From Acidobacteriaceae bacterium (GTDB taxonomy: Bacteria > Acidobacteriota > Terriglobia > Terriglobales > Acidobacteriaceae), in contig PMTP01000186.1 of the NCBI GenBank assembly GCA_003167305.1, positions 1,137 through 10,611 on the forward strand: a DNA stretch of 9,475 nt, in the 5' to 3' direction. The notes below the pieces were generated by a model. That model ran no database searches, was not told the origin of the DNA, and saw only the letters and a list, made by a program, of their open reading frames with translations. This document shows, in pieces, positions 1 through 6,285 of this stretch. Each line of letters begins with the position of its first letter. Positions within the stretch are counted from its first letter, which is position 1. A program made the position numbers and the translations under genes.

Positions 1-437
1 GCCAGATCCTCGTACTCCTGCGTCCAGGTGTCCACCACGCGGCGAATCTCCGGCTGGGTCATGCGGGCCAGGGTCAGGCTGTGGTCGGGATGAAAGCAGA
101 TCACCTTGCACAGGCCGCGCGCCGGCTCGGCCACCAGCAGCGGAGAGGCGGGAGCGGCTTTCTCTGAAGACTGGGGGAGATCCGGCGAATCCGGCAGCAG
201 CGCGGCGTAGTCGTTGATGAACGAGAAGATGCCTTCGTAGGCCGGGTTTACGGCCCCGCCGGCCCGCTGATTCCCCGGACACAGGTAGCACTTCGGATCG
301 TAAGCCAAGCCGGAGGGCGCGGCCTTCTGACCAACTTCACCCTGCCAGGGGCGCTCGGTGCGCTGCGGCGAAACCAGCACCCACGATTGCCGCAGCGGAT
401 TCCAGCGCCGATGCGGAGATTGACCTTTCTTGTCCAC
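1..437 (-). CDS. galT: Galactose-1-phosphate uridylyltransferase, N-terminal part (runs off the left edge)
   Basis: GalT exchanges UMP between UDP-glucose and galactose-1-phosphate in the Leloir pathway (cytosolic, HIT superfamily). The 145 visible residues carry the family N-terminus: RRWNPL (10-15), WVLVSPQRTERPWQG (19-33), the zinc-ligand pair in DPKCYLC (C50 and C53), GN.R..G..NP.Y (55-67), F.NDYAAL (73-80), and VICFHPDHSLTLARM (112-126), whose PDH holds a further zinc-ligand His. The catalytic HPH motif lies beyond the window, so activity cannot be judged. The start is GTG at 437: an in-frame stop lies just upstream, and GGGAG sits 5 bases before the GTG. An ATG at 456 is in another frame. 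The gene begins 20 bases after the stop of the minus-strand gene upstream, so the two are probably co-transcribed. The poorly conserved stretch at 82-103 is a linker-like insertion rich in Pro, Ser and Ala. Identity is confident. Confidence 0.93.
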   Translation of the reverse strand, partial: MDKKGQSPHRRWNPLRQSWVLVSPQRTERPWQGEVGQKAAPSGLAYDPKCYLCPGNQRAGGAVNPAYEGIFSFINDYAALLPDSPDLPQSSEKAAPASPLLVAEPARGLCKVICFHPDHSLTLARMTQPEIRRVVDTWTQEYEDL

Positions 438-457
438 GATTGCTCCCGAACTTCATT

Positions 458-1003
458 TTAAGCGGAAGGCCTGGGGCTGGCCGTGGCCTCCGCCTTCATC
501 AGCGGGAGCAGCATACGGCGGGCGCGGCAGCGCATCGCGCAGCATCCCTCGCGTCGGTATCGCTCCAGCAGAAGCATGGCCTCCTCGCGCAGCTCCGACT
601 CGGCCACGGCCAGGTGAGCGAAGGCCTCCAGCGCGATGGCGCGCAGGGCGATGCGTTCGTCATCGATCATTACGCGCACCGGAGCTGCCAGCCGCATCCG
701 CTCAGCATGGGTCGAGGCGTTCTGGGCCGCGGCCAGCGTCATGTAACCGCGCGCCTGCCACTGCTCCGGCGGAAGCTCGGCGGCCAGGTCGATCAGCACG
801 CCGGCATACGCTTTCAGAATCCCCGGCTCGCGCGCGCTGACGCGGCGGGCCAGGTCGGCGGCGCAGCGGCACTCAAACGGACTCTCCGATAGCAGCTCCT
901 TCATCAGCTCGCGGACGGCGGCGCGGCGTGGCGCTGGCTGGGCAAGAAAATTCCGCATGGCTGCCACGGCATCGGCATCTCTCCAACTGCGCGCGACTGC
1001 CAT
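458..1003 (-). CDS. HEAT-like alpha-helical repeat protein of unknown function
   Basis: A 181-residue, Ala-, Arg- and Glu-rich, almost entirely helical protein with no signal peptide or membrane segment. Paired amphipathic helices repeat roughly every 30-40 residues (for example DLAAELPPEQWQARGYMTLA, then RIALRAIALEAFAHLAVAESE), which fits HEAT/ARM-type scaffolds that bind partner proteins. No catalytic motif is visible. A Cys/Arg cluster (CCAMRCRARR) lies near the C-terminus, followed by a disordered Pro/Ser tail. ATG at 1003 was chosen because AGGAGG stands 4 bases before it; an in-frame ATG at 1051 would add 16 basic residues and has no comparable ribosome binding site. galT follows after 20 bases, which suggests an operon, but a functional link to galactose metabolism is only inference. 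I do not recognise a named family, and HEAT-like is a structural impression. Confidence 0.75.
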   Translation of the reverse strand: MAVARSWRDADAVAAMRNFLAQPAPRRAAVRELMKELLSESPFECRCAADLARRVSAREPGILKAYAGVLIDLAAELPPEQWQARGYMTLAAAQNASTHAERMRLAAPVRVMIDDERIALRAIALEAFAHLAVAESELREEAMLLLERYRREGCCAMRCRARRMLLPLMKAEATASPRPSA

Positions 1004-1102
1004 CGATCCTCCTCGGTAACCCTTACGGCGACTACCCGTTCGACTCTTCAACGCTTGTTACAGATAAAGCATTATTCCAGTATGAGCGGTTTCATCTATC
1101 GA

Positions 1103-1139
1103 CTGACAACTGACAACTTTGCGAGGATAGTTCTACCAT
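1103..1139 (+). promoter_or_regulatory. Possible promoter for the DUF4254 gene, with a tandem CTGACAA repeat
   Basis: The 193-base divergent region 1004-1196 separates the minus-strand HEAT-like/galT operon from the plus-strand DUF4254 gene and contains no gene I can support. CTGACAA occurs twice in tandem (1103-1109 and 1110-1116). The second copy can serve as a -35 (CTGACA, 1110-1115), with TACCAT (1134-1139) as a -10 after an 18-base spacer. That places transcription start near 1146, about 50 bases before the chosen start codon. The -10 matches consensus at only 4 of 6 positions. Read on the other strand the repeat is TTGTCAG, so it could equally be a regulator site or a -35 for the divergent operon. 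Confidence 0.35.
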
Positions 1140-1196
1140 AGACGCTTGTACCAGAACTCAGGCGCTTGCGCCAAGCCCAGACCAAGGAAAGTCCAA

Positions 1197-1835
1197 ATGC
1201 TATCGGCAGAGGAAATCGTCAGCCAGCAGGATCGCGAGACGCGCGCATGGCACCAGTCGGCAGCCCGAGCCACGAAGACAGGTTCCGGCACGGATTGGCT
1301 GAGCCTGGTTAGCGGCCAGCACTTCGCCAACTTCGAGCTTTGGCACATTGAAGACGAGGCGCGCGTTCCCGACGCAACCAACGCCGAGATCGCCAGCGTG
1401 AAGCGGCGCATCGACCCGGTCAACCAGCGGCGCAACGATCTGGCCGAGGGGCTGGACAGCGCCTTGCTGGGCTGGCTGGAGCCGCGCAGCCTGCCCAATC
1501 CGGCGGCGGCGTTGCACTCCGAGACGCCAGGACTGATAATTGACCGGCTCTCGATTCTGGCGCTGAAAATTTATCACACGCGCGAGGAAGCGGAGCGCGC
1601 CAACGCTCCCCCAGGCCACGCCCAGCGCAACCTGGACCGGCTCGCCATTCTGCATGAGCAGCGGGCTGATCTGGCTGCCTGCCTGGATGCATTGTGGGGC
1701 GAAATCCTGGCGGGGACGAAGCGATTCAAGCTCTATCGCCAACTGAAAATGTACAACGATCCGTCGCTGAATCCTGCCGTTTACGGCAATTCCGGAGCTG
1801 CCGAGCAAGCGAAATTGACTGGCGAATCAGGCTAG
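1197..1835 (+). CDS. DUF4254 family protein
   Basis: A 212-residue soluble protein of the DUF4254 family. The family has no established biochemical role that I can state; its members are often found near glycosyltransferase and envelope-polysaccharide genes. Diagnostic stretches are NFELWHIEDEAR (about 44-55), the charged helix AEIASVKRRIDPVNQRRNDL (about 62-81), and LHSETPGLIIDRLSILALKIYH (about 105-126). The C-terminus has further helices including ILHEQRADLAACLDALW and TKRFKLYRQLKMYNDPSLNP. It appears all-helical, without signal peptide or membrane segment. The start is ATG at 1197, with AAGGAAA about 7 bases upstream. An in-frame ATG at 1146 would add 17 residues but lacks a ribosome binding site and would fall on the predicted transcription start. 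It seems to be a single-gene unit, because a good promoter follows directly before the next gene. Confidence 0.85.
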   Translation: MLSAEEIVSQQDRETRAWHQSAARATKTGSGTDWLSLVSGQHFANFELWHIEDEARVPDATNAEIASVKRRIDPVNQRRNDLAEGLDSALLGWLEPRSLPNPAAALHSETPGLIIDRLSILALKIYHTREEAERANAPPGHAQRNLDRLAILHEQRADLAACLDALWGEILAGTKRFKLYRQLKMYNDPSLNPAVYGNSGAAEQAKLTGESG

Positions 1836-1844
1836 CGTATCGGT

Positions 1845-1878
1845 CCGCCTTGACGTGAGGCGGGGTTATGCGTATAAA
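1845..1878 (+). promoter_or_regulatory. Sigma70-type promoter with an inverted repeat over the -35, for the TPR-yvcK unit
   Basis: TTGACG (1850-1855), a 17-base spacer and TATAAA (1873-1878) form a near-consensus housekeeping promoter in the gap after the DUF4254 stop. Transcription would start near 1885, giving a leader of about 90-110 bases. The inverted repeat CCGCCT-N7-AGGCGG (1845-1850 and 1858-1863) overlaps the -35 and could be a repressor operator. It is not a convincing terminator because no T-run follows. The leader can form two small adjacent hairpins: GCCGG/CCGGC (1917-1921 and 1929-1933) and CTCAG/CTGAG (1933-1937 and 1944-1948), which share base 1933. Confidence 0.6.
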
Positions 1879-1971
1879 GAGTGCCTGAGCAGCCAACTCC
1901 CAGACGCGGGTGTTTTGCCGGCCTTGAACCGGCTCAGCCGCTCCTGAGATGAACAGATTTTTTGCAAACTG

Positions 1972-2535
1972 ATGAGGCAAGAGGCCCGATCCTTGGCGCA
2001 CGACCATAAGAAAGATCCTTCGCCGTCCGGCAAGCCCGGCGGACACTCCAGCGCAGGCGCGGCTGCGGCCTTGCAGCACTATCAGGCCGCCGTGCTACTC
2101 GTGCAGCAGGGCAAGTACGACAAGGCGCTGGCCGCTTTCGAGAAGCTGCTCTCCGCCGCGCCCGCCGAGCTCAAGGAACGCTGCAAGATGTACATCAGCA
2201 CCTGCCAGCGGCAAATGGAAAAGCACAACCTGACCTTCCTGACGCCCGAGGAGCACTACGACTACGCCGTCTCGCAGTTGAACACCGGCTACTACGAGGA
2301 GGCGCGCGAGCAGTTCAACGTCATTCTGGAGGCGCATCCCAAAGCCGACTTCGCCTTCTATGGGCTGGCTCTGCTGGACGCGATGACCGGGCGCACCCAG
2401 GACTGCCTCAGGAATCTGGGACAGGCTATCGAACTGAACCACAAGAATCGTCTCCAGGCGCGGGTCGACAACGACTTCCAAAGCATGGCCGACGACCCTC
2501 GGTTTACCGAGCTGCTATATCCCGAGGTCCCCTAA
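1972..2535 (+). CDS. Tetratricopeptide-repeat (TPR) protein
   Basis: A small cytosolic TPR protein (187 residues from ATG 1972). The N-terminus is a disordered, charged, Gly/Ser-rich segment (about 1-30). TPR-like helix pairs follow: HYQAAVLLVQQGKYDKALAAFEKLLSAAP (about 36-64), then EEHYDYAVSQLNTGYYEEAREQFNVILEAHP (about 92-122), then ADFAFYGLALLDAMTGRTQDCLRNLGQAIELN (about 124-155). The C-terminal FQSMADDPRFTELL is a common ending of TPR proteins. TPRs mediate protein-protein contacts and the partner is unknown. There is no signal peptide. The start is uncertain: ATG 1972 has no ribosome binding site, while the in-frame TTG at 1993 has AGAGG 8 bases upstream and would remove 7 residues. The stop is only 7 bases before the yvcK start, so translational coupling with yvcK is likely. 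The promoter at 1850-1878 probably drives both genes. Confidence 0.85.
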   Translation: MRQEARSLAHDHKKDPSPSGKPGGHSSAGAAAALQHYQAAVLLVQQGKYDKALAAFEKLLSAAPAELKERCKMYISTCQRQMEKHNLTFLTPEEHYDYAVSQLNTGYYEEAREQFNVILEAHPKADFAFYGLALLDAMTGRTQDCLRNLGQAIELNHKNRLQARVDNDFQSMADDPRFTELLYPEVP

Positions 2536-2542
2536 GGTCTCC

Positions 2543-3607
2543 TTGATTCCCGCGACCATATCGTTGAATCCGGAACCGCTTCCGCAGCAGTTTTCTGGCG
2601 CTGTACCGGACAGGCCGCTGCGCGTGGTGGCCATCGGCGGCGGCACCGGCCTCTCCACACTGCTGCGCGGGCTGCGCAGCCATGTGACTGCGTGCGCGCC
2701 GTGCCAACCGGGCCTCATCGGTGATCTGGCCGCGGTGGTCACCGTCACCGACGACGGCGGCTCCAGCGGACGGCTGCGTCAGGGCTTCAATATGCTGCCT
2801 CCCGGCGACCTGCGCAATTGCATGGTGGCGCTCAGCGAGGAAGAAGACATGCTGGCCAAGCTCTTTGGCCATCGCTTTCGCAAGGGCGATTCCTTGCAGG
2901 GACACAACTTCGGCAATCTCTTTGTGGCCGCGCTCACTGAGATTACCGGCGACTTCGGCCAGGCCATCCAACTGGCATCGAAGATTCTGGCCACGCGGGG
3001 GCGCATATTCCCGGTGACCACGGCCAACGCCTCGCTGGTGGCGCGCATGGACGACGGCTCGCTGGTGCGCGGCGAAACCAAAATCACCGCCAGCCGCAAG
3101 CGCATCGTGGAGCTGATGCTCGACCCTCCTGATGCGGCTCCCTTGCCGGAGACGCTGGAGGCCATCGAGCGCGCTGATCTGATCACCGTGGGGCCGGGCT
3201 CACTGTATACGTCTCTGATCTGCAACCTGCTGGTGCAGGGAATGCCCGCGGCGCTGGCCAATGCCCGCGGCGTGCGCGTCTTCATCTGCAACCTGATGAC
3301 CCAGGCCAACGAGAGCCTGAATCTGACCGCCTCCGAGCACATCGAGCGGATTTATAAGCACACCCGCGCGCCCATCTTCGACTATGCCCTGGTGAACACT
3401 GCGGCCTTTTCCGCGGAGACGCTGGCGCGCTACGCCGCCGAAGGGGCTTCGCCCATCGAGGCCGACATCAAGCGCATTGAAGCGCTGGGCGTGCGAGTCA
3501 TTTCCGGCGACTTCGCCAGCGAAGAGAGTGTGGTCCGCCACGCCGCCGGCCGCGTGACCGGCGCTTTACTGGCGCTGGGGCAAACGGCACTCGCGGGGCG
3601 GCGCTGA
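2543..3607 (+). CDS. yvcK: YvcK/CofD-family gluconeogenesis factor
   Basis: A member of the YvcK branch of the CofD-like fold. YvcK proteins bind UDP-sugars such as UDP-GlcNAc, are needed for growth on gluconeogenic carbon sources, and influence cell-wall synthesis and cell shape in Bacillus and Mycobacterium; they are not shown to make F420. Visible motifs are the nucleotide-binding loop VVAIGGGTGLSTLLRGLR (28-45), VTDDGGSSGRLR (68-79), LPPGDLRNC (85-93), GHNFGNLFVAAL (about 126-137), DLITVGPGSLYTSL (about 213-226) and CNLMTQANES (about 252-261). At 354 residues it is slightly longer than typical, because of about 25 extra unstructured N-terminal residues. The start is TTG at 2543, which follows AAGG at 2534-2537. 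The next in-frame TTG at 2564 would give a protein closer to family length, so the start is not certain. The rapZ and whiA partners common in Gram-positives are absent here; a TPR gene precedes it instead. Confidence 0.93.
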   Translation: MIPATISLNPEPLPQQFSGAVPDRPLRVVAIGGGTGLSTLLRGLRSHVTACAPCQPGLIGDLAAVVTVTDDGGSSGRLRQGFNMLPPGDLRNCMVALSEEEDMLAKLFGHRFRKGDSLQGHNFGNLFVAALTEITGDFGQAIQLASKILATRGRIFPVTTANASLVARMDDGSLVRGETKITASRKRIVELMLDPPDAAPLPETLEAIERADLITVGPGSLYTSLICNLLVQGMPAALANARGVRVFICNLMTQANESLNLTASEHIERIYKHTRAPIFDYALVNTAAFSAETLARYAAEGASPIEADIKRIEALGVRVISGDFASEESVVRHAAGRVTGALLALGQTALAGRR

Positions 3608-3692
3608 ATTTTCCTCTTCCCTGCCGATTATGCGTTGCGATAGAGTGAAAGTTCGCGCATCCCTAAGCCTGCGCGAGCAAAGAGGAGGTTTC

Positions 3693-4193
3693 ATGCGCAA
3701 GACTCGAGTTTGGATCACAATTGGCTGTTGCCTTTTCGCCGTAGCCATCATTGCCTGGGCGCAGTCCACCCGAAAGCCCGGCCTGTGGGAAATGACCACC
3801 AACATGAACTGGCAGCAGTCGCCTATGCCGGCAGGCATGACGATGCCCGGCGGCGGCCCGCACACTACGCAGGTTTGCCTCACCCAGGCGATGATCGACA
3901 GGTATGGCGCCCCGATGCCGCAGAGCCGCAACGGCGAATGCCAGATCAGCAACGTTGTGCTGCACCCCACCAGAATGACCGCCGACTGGATTTGCAGCGG
4001 CAGGATGGCGGGCAAAGGAACCCTGGAATCCTCGTGGGCCGATCCCAATCACGCCGTGGGTAAAGTGCACTTTGTCGGAGCGATGCAGGCGGGGCCGAAC
4101 ACCCGGACAATGGAATACACCATCGAGTCCTCCTCCATCTACAAAGGCCCGGATTGCGGCAGCGTCAAGCCACAGCCCATGCCCAGCAACTAG
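3693..4193 (+). CDS. Secreted DUF3617 family protein
   Basis: A 166-residue exported protein of the DUF3617 family, which is abundant in Acidobacteria and Proteobacteria and has no known function. The N-terminus is a classic Sec signal peptide: MRKTR, then a hydrophobic core WITIGCCLFAVAIIAW, with a probable signal peptidase I cut after AWA (residue 23). The C12/C13 pair does not sit in a proper lipobox. The mature part opens with the family signature RKPGLWEMTT (27-36) and has four cysteines (62, 83, 101 and 155), likely two disulfides in the periplasm. A Met/Pro/Gly-rich stretch (38-56) looks like a flexible loop. ATG at 3693 was chosen because AGAGGAGG ends 4 bases before it and because it leaves the signal peptide at the very N-terminus; an upstream in-frame ATG at 3630 would bury it behind 21 residues. 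No clear promoter is visible in the 85 bases after yvcK, so readthrough from yvcK is possible. Confidence 0.88.
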   Translation: MRKTRVWITIGCCLFAVAIIAWAQSTRKPGLWEMTTNMNWQQSPMPAGMTMPGGGPHTTQVCLTQAMIDRYGAPMPQSRNGECQISNVVLHPTRMTADWICSGRMAGKGTLESSWADPNHAVGKVHFVGAMQAGPNTRTMEYTIESSSIYKGPDCGSVKPQPMPSN

Positions 4194-4250
4194 GGCCTAT
4201 TCACACTACCGCGCCTTTCGACAGGCACATAGGCAGGCGTTCGGGAAGGC

Positions 4251-4868
4251 TCAAATGCCTTGCCCTCCGCTACGCCTGTCTGTGGTGGAGGGGCCTGCGC
4301 CGCTGGTCAGCAACTTGCTCAGAATCGGAAGGCTGACGCGTTGCGTTTCCACAAAGTCCACACCCTCTGCCGTCAGTGTCAATGCTGAGTTGTCCGCTCG
4401 GGAGATGTACCCCTTCTTGAGAAGATACCAAAGCGTGAATTCCAGATAATCGCGCGGAAACCCCATGCTGCCTTCGATCGCGGAAAGGGAAACCTCAGGG
4501 ATGTTGGGGAAGGCGCGACGGCGGATATAGAGCACCGCCAGCACCGCCAGACGCCGGTTCAACTCGCCCTCCAGGCTATCCATGAAATCCATCGAACTCG
4601 ACATCGGGACCGTTTCGGGCGTCTCCTTTGCATGCATCGCATCGTATTCGGCGCGGCGCGCCGGATCGGACAAGACGTCGTTGGCCTCTTTCAGCAGAGA
4701 GAACTTATCCGCATCGCCGGTCTCCGTGTTGTCGGGATGAAAGCGGGCCGCGAGAAATTTGAATACGCGGTGGATTGTGTCAGGCTCGGCATTGGGGCTG
4801 ATTTGCATGAATTCGTAGTGATCTTGCTGTTTCAAAAGGCACTCCTGGGAGAGACACTTCCCTTTCAT
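4251..4868 (-). CDS. J-domain (DnaJ-like) protein with a winged-helix-like C-terminus
   Basis: The N-terminal part is a J-domain (about 16-77): DHYEFMQISPNAEPDTIHRVFKFLAARFHPDN contains the invariant HPD tripeptide (44-46) that stimulates DnaK/Hsp70 ATPase, followed by F.LL.EA.DVLSDPARRAEYD. The Gly/Phe and Cys-rich zinc domains of true DnaJ are missing, so this is a specialised class C-type co-chaperone. After a Met/Ser/Glu linker (80-100) comes a domain resembling a winged helix (about 105-180): AVLYIRRRAFPNIPEVSLSAIEGSMGFP.DYLEFTLWYLLKKGYISRADNSALTLTAEGVDFVE. This suggests nucleic-acid or client-protein recognition. The start is debatable: ATG 4868 has no ribosome binding site, whereas the in-frame TTG at 4835 has AGGAG 6 bases before it and begins right at the J-domain, so the shorter 194-residue form may be the real one. 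It converges on the DUF3617 gene, with 57 bases between the stops and no clear terminator. Confidence 0.85.
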   Translation of the reverse strand: MKGKCLSQECLLKQQDHYEFMQISPNAEPDTIHRVFKFLAARFHPDNTETGDADKFSLLKEANDVLSDPARRAEYDAMHAKETPETVPMSSSMDFMDSLEGELNRRLAVLAVLYIRRRAFPNIPEVSLSAIEGSMGFPRDYLEFTLWYLLKKGYISRADNSALTLTAEGVDFVETQRVSLPILSKLLTSGAGPSTTDRRSGGQGI

Positions 4869-5253
4869 TAAGATACGCCGTTCGCGGGAGACTCATCGAA
4901 ATTGAGAAAATATGCCTCTTCAAGTTCTCTTCCAGGAACGGAAGTTGCATTTCCGGGAAACGCTGACACTTCCGGGCATCGATGGAAAGCGCAGCCGGAG
5001 CCCGTCCATTCGGAGATGAACGGACGACCGAATCCGATGGACGGATATCCTCAATCCTCCACTGTCCGCGTGAGTTGCCCGCGGGCGGCGTGGATTGTGC
5101 GTTGTTGAGCGGCAGGTACCATGCGCAGGGCGGGAAGGACTTTGAGCCGCGCGCGCATCCCCAGCCGGTCAGAATAGCGCAGCAGCTTTGCTGACTCTTT
5201 GGAAAGCCGGAGATTGCCAGAAGAATCAAAAGCTAATAGCCAGAATCTGCTCT
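4869..5253. other. Gene-free stretch between mdh and the J-domain gene, with clustered TTCC-N-GGAA-type sites
   Basis: The frames crossing these 385 bases give low-complexity translations without recognisable domains, so I call no gene. Three similar motifs lie in register upstream of the J-domain gene: the palindromes TTCCAGGAA (4930-4938) and TTTCCGGGAAA (4950-4960), centred 21 bases apart, and a half-matching TTCCGGG (4970-4976), centred 19 bases further on. This helical-turn spacing looks like a regulator-binding array. TATCTT on the minus strand (4875-4870) could be a -10 for the TTG-4835 start, but no good -35 accompanies it. A hairpin lies at 5003-5026. Confidence 0.4.
5003..5026 (-). 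repeat. Short hairpin in the mdh to J-domain gap
   Basis: On the minus strand CGTCCGTTC and GAATGGACG pair over 9 positions (one G-U) around a 6-base loop. No T-run follows, so it is not a standard intrinsic terminator. It lies about 230 bases past the mdh stop and could protect the 3' end of an mdh transcript or mark a factor-dependent stop. A related ATGGACG/CGTCCAT pairing with bases 5037-5043 offers an alternative fold. Confidence 0.4.
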
Positions 5254-6180
5254 TTACACGCCGATCACGTCGCAAAGCTCCTTGACGGCCGCGGCGCTCT
5301 TCATCAGCGCGGCGTGCTCCTCATCGCTGAGCCTGATCTCGACGATCTGTTCGAGGCCCGCAGCGCCCAGTTTGCACAGCACGCCCATGAAGTAGCCGTT
5401 GACCCCGTACTCGCCTTCCAGGTAGGCCGCGCAAGGCAAAATCTTCTTCTTGTCCTTGAGAATGGCCTCAGCCATCTCCACCGCTGCCGCCGACGGCGCG
5501 TAGTAGGCGCTGCCCGTTTTGAGGTACTTCACAATCTCGCCGCCGCCGTCGCGGGTGCGCTGAATGATGGCGTCGATGCGCTCCTTGGAGAGCAGTTCGG
5601 TGATGGGAATGGAAGCTACAGTAGTGTAGCGGACCAGGGGAACCATATTATCGCCGTGCCCGCCCAGGACCAGGCAGCTCATGTTTTCCACGCTCACCTG
5701 CAACTCCTCGGCGATGAAGCTCTTGAAGCGCCCGGAATCCAAAATCCCGGCCATGCCGATAACCCGTTCGCGGTTGAAGCCCGAGAGGCGATAGGCGGCC
5801 TGCACCATCGCGTCCAGCGGATTCGAGACGACAATCAGAATCGACTCCGGCGAATAGGCAACCACGTTCTTGACAACATCGGTCATGATCTTGAAGTTGG
5901 TGTGCAGCAGGTCGTCGCGGCTCATGCCGGGTTTGCGGGCAATGCCGGCGGTGATGATCACAACGTCGCTGTTGGCCGTATCGGCGTAGTCGTTCGAGCC
6001 GGTGATGTGCACGTCGGATCGTTCGATGGGAAGAGCCTGGCGCAGGTCCAGCGCCTTGCCCTGCGGCACGCCCTCGACCACGTCGATCATCACCACATCG
6101 GCCAGTTCCTTGGCCATCAGCCAGTGCGCTGCCGTTGAGCCGACATTGCCGGCGCCGATAATACTGACTTTCTTGCGCAT
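5254..6180 (-). CDS. mdh: Malate dehydrogenase, LDH-like type
   Basis: Oxidises malate to oxaloacetate with NAD in the TCA cycle (cytosolic). The 308 residues match the tetrameric, lactate-dehydrogenase-like MDH class. Seen in order: Rossmann loop GAGNVG (9-14), D33 at the end of the second strand (NAD preference), substrate-loop R82 and R88 in [12 protein letters not shown] (malate rather than lactate, since LDH has Gln at the first position), N120 in VVSNPLD, R151 in DSGRF, and the catalytic H175 in [13 protein letters not shown] at 6180 was chosen because AGGAGG stands 6 bases upstream; the in-frame ATG at 6195 would place that ribosome binding site inside the coding region. icd lies upstream on the same strand with 105 bases between, which contain a large palindrome. 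The two are likely co-transcribed TCA genes. All catalytic residues are present and length is normal. Confidence 0.96.
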   Translation of the reverse strand: MRKKVSIIGAGNVGSTAAHWLMAKELADVVMIDVVEGVPQGKALDLRQALPIERSDVHITGSNDYADTANSDVVIITAGIARKPGMSRDDLLHTNFKIMTDVVKNVVAYSPESILIVVSNPLDAMVQAAYRLSGFNRERVIGMAGILDSGRFKSFIAEELQVSVENMSCLVLGGHGDNMVPLVRYTTVASIPITELLSKERIDAIIQRTRDGGGEIVKYLKTGSAYYAPSAAAVEMAEAILKDKKKILPCAAYLEGEYGVNGYFMGVLCKLGAAGLEQIVEIRLSDEEHAALMKSAAAVKELCDVIGV

Positions 6181-6210
6181 TACTTTCCTCCTCATGAAAT
6201 GGGGTGAAAT

Positions 6211-6281
6211 AGGGACTAGGGAATCGGGACTAGGGACTAGGTGCGAAAAATTAGTCCCTAGTCCGTGGTCCCTTAGTCCCT
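6211..6281 (-). repeat. Two-tier imperfect palindrome between icd and mdh
   Basis: The inner arms GGACTAGGGACTA (6227-6239) and TAGTCCCTAGTCC (6252-6264) pair perfectly over 13 bases around a 12-base loop. After a 4x4 internal loop, the outer arms AGGGACTAGGGA (6211-6222) and 6269-6281 pair over 12 bases with a single bulged T (6274). The arms are built from repeated GGGACTA units. The element starts 4 bases past the icd stop and ends about 20 bases before the mdh ribosome binding site, filling the intercistronic gap. No T-run follows on the minus strand, so a simple terminator is unlikely. It resembles REP-like intergenic repeats that fold in mRNA, shielding upstream message or tuning downstream expression. 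Confidence 0.8.
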
Positions 6282-6285
6282 GCCT

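Noticed and set aside
4194..4250. Bidirectional terminator between the convergent DUF3617 and J-domain genes
   Set aside because: Only 4-base-pair stems can be formed and there is no T-run, so I do not call one.
4780..5229. Minus-strand frame of 149 codons running into the J-domain gene
   Set aside because: Its composition looks non-coding (Ser, Pro, Arg and Cys scattered), it overlaps the J-domain in another frame, and it has no recognisable domain.
5051..5275. Minus-strand frame of 74 codons overlapping the mdh 3' end, with a segment (AKLLRYSDRLGMRARLKVL) faintly like the C-terminal domain of DtxR-type regulators
   Set aside because: The likeness is short, no ribosome binding site precedes the start, and no DNA-binding part is found in neighbouring frames. 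A chance resemblance is more likely than a gene remnant.
5188..6138. Plus-strand open frame of 316 codons antisense to mdh
   Set aside because: It is a shadow of mdh, rich in His, Val and Asp with no motif, while the minus strand holds every catalytic residue of malate dehydrogenase.
6211..6281. Reading the icd-mdh palindrome as a CRISPR repeat or intrinsic terminator
   Set aside because: There is no regular repeat-spacer pattern and no T-run after the stem on either strand.
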